16,665 bases of DNA, taken from positions 7,027-23,691 of the forward strand of contig QIAW01000265.1 in the NCBI GenBank assembly GCA_003225655.1, written 5' to 3'. A model generated the notes under the pieces. The model worked only from the letters and a program-made list of their open reading frames with translations. It ran no database searches and was not told the origin of the DNA. Numbering within the stretch: the first letter of the stretch is position 1; every line of letters starts with the position of its first letter. The position numbers and the translations under genes are program-made. Of the stretch, positions 13,468-16,665 are shown piece after piece. Source of the stretch: Acidobacteriota bacterium. GTDB taxonomy: Bacteria; Acidobacteriota; Terriglobia; Terriglobales; Acidobacteriaceae.

Positions 13468-14111
13468 CCCTCATCCAGGCGGCGGGCAAACATTTCCGTA
13501 AATCCCTCCGGCATGTGCTGCACAATAGCCATGGCGGCGGGGAAATCGCCGGGCAGTTGCGAGAGCAAATACTGCAGCGTATTAGGACCGCCGGTGGAGC
13601 TTCCGATGGCAATGATCCTGGAGGGCGAGCTTGTCGATCGCACTGCCGGTTTAGGGAGCGGCTTGGGTGTGCCATTCACGGGAATCGCGGTAGGCCAGCG
13701 GCCGGCGCGGGCCTTGGCGGCAACCTTAATCTTGCTGATGAGTTCGGAAGCAATTTCCTCGATGCGTTCCGGGGCGCCATCTCGAGGCTTGGAAACAAAA
13801 TCGAATGCCCCCAGCGCCAGCGCCTTAAAAGTGGCGGCGGCGCCGGCCGTAGAATGCGAGCTGACAATGATGACCGGAATCTTTTGCGTACGCATGATCT
13901 GACGCAGCATTTCGGTGCCATCCATGCGCGGCATCTCCAGATCGAGGGTGATGACGTGGGGCTGAACTTCTTCAATCTTCTTCATGCCAAAAGCCCCATC
14001 CATGGCTGTGCCCACGACCTCAATCGTCTTGTCGCGCTGCAGCATCTGGGGCAGCAGCTTACGCATGAGCGCGGAGTCGTCAACGACCAGCACGCGTATT
14101 GTTCCGCTCAT
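13464..14111 (-). pseudogene. cheB: CheB, receiver plus N-terminal part of methylesterase, truncated
   Basis: CheB demethylates chemoreceptors once phosphorylated by CheA. This frame gives 215 residues, against about 350 for a full CheB. The receiver is intact: D11-D12, phosphorylation site D57 (ITLDLEMP), S84 and K108. After a Pro-rich linker the esterase starts well: IGSSTGG with Ser172, and QHMPEGF with His199. It then stops at RRLDEG, early in the domain. The catalytic Asp lies in the next frame (13072-13467). A deletion plus frameshift at about 13464-13480 is the simplest reading; an assembly error is possible. ATG at 14111 overlaps the cheA stop by four bases (ATGA), with AAGGGGG upstream. 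The receiver might still act as a phosphate sink. Confidence 0.9.
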
Positions 14112-16303
14112 GCTGTCGCCCCCTTCCTGCCGCTGTGCAGCTCCATTCCCCGATCGCGCCCGAGCTTGGTGATCACGGCGGCCATATTCAGCACCAGCAC
14201 AACGGTGCCGTCGCCAAGAATGGAAGCGCCGCTCACCAAGTCTGTGGCTACCCAGTGATCATCAAGCCCTTTGATGACTAGTTCCTGCTCTCCCACGAGC
14301 TTATCCACGACCAGGCCAAAAAGACTGCCATTCATGCCGACCACGATCACGAATTTTTTGGGGGAAGAGGAAAGGGCTGATTTCGAATCCAATTTGCCGA
14401 GCCGCAACAGGGTAATCACGTGCTCGCGTAATTGCAGCACCTCGCGGTGGTCCACGCGATGAAAATCACGTTCATAGACGCGTGCGATCTCAATCACCGA
14501 AGTCAAAGGCAAGGCGTAGAGCCGCTGACCCGCATTGAACAACAGGGCCTTAATGATGGCCAGGGTGAGCGGCACCTTGAGATAAAACGTGGTTCCGACG
14601 CCAGGGCGGGTCTCGATATAGACCGATCCTTTGAGCCGCTCCAGCACGGTCTCGACTACATCCATGCCGACGCCGCGTCCAGAGATCTTTGTGATGGTTT
14701 CCGCAGTCCTGAGGCCGGGATGGAAGATGAGATCAAGCGCTTCCTGTTCGGAAAGTTGTGCGGCCTGATCCCGGCTAATGCTGTTCGACTCGATGGCCCT
14801 GGCGACAACCTTGTTACGGTCGATACCGCGCCCGTCATCGCTGACTTCAATGACCATCTGATTGCCCTGGTGATAAGCGCGCAGCCCCAGTTTCCCGTGC
14901 TCCGTCTTGCCGTGCGCGATGCGCTCTGCCGGCGGTTCAATGCCGTGGTCCACGGCGTTGCGCAGCAGATGGGTGAGCGGCTCGGCAATGACATCGAGGA
15001 TGCTCTTATCTAATTCAGTGTCTTCTCCGCTGATTTCCAGACGGACTTCGCGGGCGCGCGCCTTCGCTACATCGCGCACCAGACGTGGAAAGCGCCGGAA
15101 GAGCTGCTCTACCGGAATCATGCGGATCTTCATGACGGATTTCTGCAGCTCAGCCAGGATCCGTGCCTGCGAGGTGAGGGCGTCGTGAAAACGAGTGCGC
15201 AGCGGATCTTTGCGATAATGCTTGTCGAACTCCATCATGTTCTGCAGCAACATGGATTTGCTCACAATGAGTTCGCCGACCAGATTCATCAGAGTGTCGA
15301 TACGCTCCACGTCAACGCGGAGGATGGAATCCGCAGTAGCGGCCGCCGCTGCCGGCGCTGCTGGTGCAGCCTGGACTGCTGATTGCCGGGAAGACGCGGC
15401 TGCGAGCTTTCCCGGTGCTGACCCGGTCCCAGTCCGTCCCGAGGCTGTTGCGATGGGTGCGGCAGAAGAGGCAACCGCAGGCGCCTCATCGTCCTCCGCC
15501 GCTGATGCTGTTTCTCTTTCCGCTGATTGCCCCGCACCCGCGGCTTGATAAGGACGTACCGCAATATCGCTCACCACCGCGGGAATCTGGCACTTGCGAA
15601 CCAGCCAGTCAATATCCGCATCGGTGGCCACCGCTGCCTGAACAATGCTGATGTTTTTGGCTGACGCATCCTCGGGCTGGATGGCCAGCAGAGTTCCCGC
15701 CTCTTCCAGAACATTGCGGACCAACTGCATGGCCGCGGCGCGCATCGGGCAAAGATCATCAATGGCCACAGTTACCAGCAGAATCTTTTTCCCTTGTGAG
15801 ACCGCATTATCGATTACTCTTTGCTGGTATTCCGTCCAGGAAAAACGGGCGACCCTGTCTTCTTTGCTCTCGCCCTTCTTGTGGGAGCTTGTGTCTCGAG
15901 CACCGGATTCGGGTGCGCCCGGGCTGGCTATCTTTCGAATGGAAAGCCGCAGGGAATTCGCGTCAGGCAGGGCAGTATTGTTGCGATACGCAGCCAGCAT
16001 GGCGCCGAATACATCGGCGGCGCTTAGCACCAGCTCCGCCATCGAAGCATTACCGCTTCGGGCCATCTCAGGAGTCAGCACATCTTCCATCGCGTGAGCC
16101 AGTTCGCTGATTTCGCCATAGCCGCAGACTGCCGAATCTCCCTTGAGGGTATGCACGGTACGGCGCAGGCTGCGGATCGTCTCCTGGTCAAGCGGACTCT
16201 GTTCCAGGCGCATGCCTTCCTCATTCATCGTTTGCAAGAGCTCTTGCGCGCTCTCGAAAAAGAGTTCCTTCAAATCCGCGCCATGTTCTTCGAAGAAACT
16301 CAA
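14108..16303 (-). CDS. cheA: Chemotaxis histidine kinase CheA
   Basis: 731 residues, usual for CheA. The start is TTG at 16303, which overlaps the cheR stop (TTGA) and has GAGGT seven bases before it; no ATG lies early enough to keep the Hpt domain. Domains in order: Hpt with phospho-His51 (HTLKGDSA); a P2-like response-regulator-binding domain about 155-250 (CPMRAAAMQLV); a long Ala/Pro/Ser linker 251-325; dimerisation helices from 326 (RIDTLMNLVGELIVSKS); the ATPase with N-box HLLRNAVDHG at 445, G1 DDGRGID near 489 and G2 GRGVGMD near 543; and a CheW-like domain from about 586. All key residues are present, so it should be active. It autophosphorylates in response to receptors and passes phosphate to CheY and CheB in this operon. 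Confidence 0.97.
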   Translation of the reverse strand: MSFFEEHGADLKELFFESAQELLQTMNEEGMRLEQSPLDQETIRSLRRTVHTLKGDSAVCGYGEISELAHAMEDVLTPEMARSGNASMAELVLSAADVFGAMLAAYRNNTALPDANSLRLSIRKIASPGAPESGARDTSSHKKGESKEDRVARFSWTEYQQRVIDNAVSQGKKILLVTVAIDDLCPMRAAAMQLVRNVLEEAGTLLAIQPEDASAKNISIVQAAVATDADIDWLVRKCQIPAVVSDIAVRPYQAAGAGQSAERETASAAEDDEAPAVASSAAPIATASGRTGTGSAPGKLAAASSRQSAVQAAPAAPAAAAATADSILRVDVERIDTLMNLVGELIVSKSMLLQNMMEFDKHYRKDPLRTRFHDALTSQARILAELQKSVMKIRMIPVEQLFRRFPRLVRDVAKARAREVRLEISGEDTELDKSILDVIAEPLTHLLRNAVDHGIEPPAERIAHGKTEHGKLGLRAYHQGNQMVIEVSDDGRGIDRNKVVARAIESNSISRDQAAQLSEQEALDLIFHPGLRTAETITKISGRGVGMDVVETVLERLKGSVYIETRPGVGTTFYLKVPLTLAIIKALLFNAGQRLYALPLTSVIEIARVYERDFHRVDHREVLQLREHVITLLRLGKLDSKSALSSSPKKFVIVVGMNGSLFGLVVDKLVGEQELVIKGLDDHWVATDLVSGASILGDGTVVLVLNMAAVITKLGRDRGMELHSGRKGATA

Positions 16304-16665
16304 TCCACTACCTCGGTTCGCTGGTACACAGTGCCGCTATTCTGATGGATCATCTTGAACTGATCGGTCAACCCCAACAGGCTTTCCGCGTGTCCGGTGA
16401 GCAGATAGCCCTCCGCATTCATGCAACGATAGAATTTATTCACCAGGCGCTTCTGCTCAGCCTGATCAAAATAGATCATCACATTGCGGCAGAAGATTAT
16501 GTCATTCCGCTGGGGAAGAAATTCGGTCTTCAAATTATGGAAATCGAAGTGAACCAGCTCTTTGATGCCCCTCTTGACCACATAGCGATCTCCCATCTTG
16601 TCGAAATAGCGCATACGATAGCTGAAGTTCACCGGCTCCATGTGGTTTTCGGGGTAGCTTGCTTC
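16300..16665 (-). CDS. cheR: CheR chemoreceptor methyltransferase, C-terminal part (5' end outside window)
   Basis: 121 residues are visible, running off the right edge; a full CheR has about 270-290. CheR uses S-adenosylmethionine to methylate glutamates of chemoreceptors, opposing CheB. The SAM-binding fold shows FHNLKTEF, then the characteristic NDIIFCRNVMIYFD, and GYLLTGHAESLLGL near the end. The stop TGA overlaps the TTG start of cheA by four bases, so the two are probably coupled. The N-terminal domain, which binds receptors, is not in the window. Because cheB is broken here, methylation by CheR might go unopposed unless another esterase exists elsewhere. Identification is very secure from the FCRNVMIYF motif and the operon. 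Confidence 0.95.
   Translation of the reverse strand, partial: EASYPENHMEPVNFSYRMRYFDKMGDRYVVKRGIKELVHFDFHNLKTEFLPQRNDIIFCRNVMIYFDQAEQKRLVNKFYRCMNAEGYLLTGHAESLLGLTDQFKMIHQNSGTVYQRTEVVD

Noticed and set aside
13105..14258. Long plus-strand frames opposite cheB and the end of cheA (including 13515-14258)
   Set aside because: They mirror well-recognised receiver and esterase sequence; composition is Gly/His/Arg-rich shadow type.

Overview
The window is about 57% GC by eye. It looks like chromosomal DNA of a free-living, motile, Gram-negative-type bacterium. The gene styles suggest Acidobacteriota (Terriglobia/Koribacter-like), but that is an inference from memory, not a search. The clues are a Tat-exported M19 protein, a lipoprotein beta-propeller with a Pro/Thr linker, a CheX-containing chemotaxis operon and small RRM proteins. 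I saw no rRNA, tRNA, CRISPR array, insertion sequence or prophage gene.

Layout. (1) 1-2282, plus strand: the 3' half of carB (pyrimidine/arginine synthesis) and an uncharacterised two-helix membrane protein. (2) 2298-6297, minus strand: an RRM RNA-binding protein coupled to a small zinc-knuckle protein; a receiver-only response regulator, an acyl-lipid desaturase and a 59-residue basic protein in one row; then three uncharacterised soluble proteins, two of them overlapping. (3) 6624-7274, minus: a Crp/Fnr-type regulator. (4) 7577-11315, plus: an ABM-fold protein, a four-helix membrane protein, an M19 (dipeptidase-family) protein with a Tat signal, and a lipoprotein with a lactonase-like propeller. 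(5) 11946-16665, minus: a chemotaxis operon read as cheR-cheA-cheB-cheY-cheX, with overlapping junctions between cheR/cheA and cheA/cheB.

How the genes fit together. The chemotaxis row holds a histidine kinase, a methyltransferase, a methylesterase, a single-domain CheY and a CheX phosphatase. No receptor and no separate CheW lie in the window. cheB is broken: about 25-30 residues are missing from the middle of the esterase domain and the frame shifts there, so the catalytic Ser and His sit in one reading frame and the Asp in the other. Adaptation by this operon may be impaired, or the assembly may be wrong at that point.

Points most worth a second look: the M19 protein has lost the usual HxD and Glu metal ligands and carries an in-frame 21-bp tandem repeat; cheB is disrupted; a receiver-only regulator sits directly upstream of a desaturase behind a hairpin that overlaps its ribosome-binding site; and there are several short direct repeats or palindromes in front of genes, plus a hairpin-rich spacer at 9821-9926.
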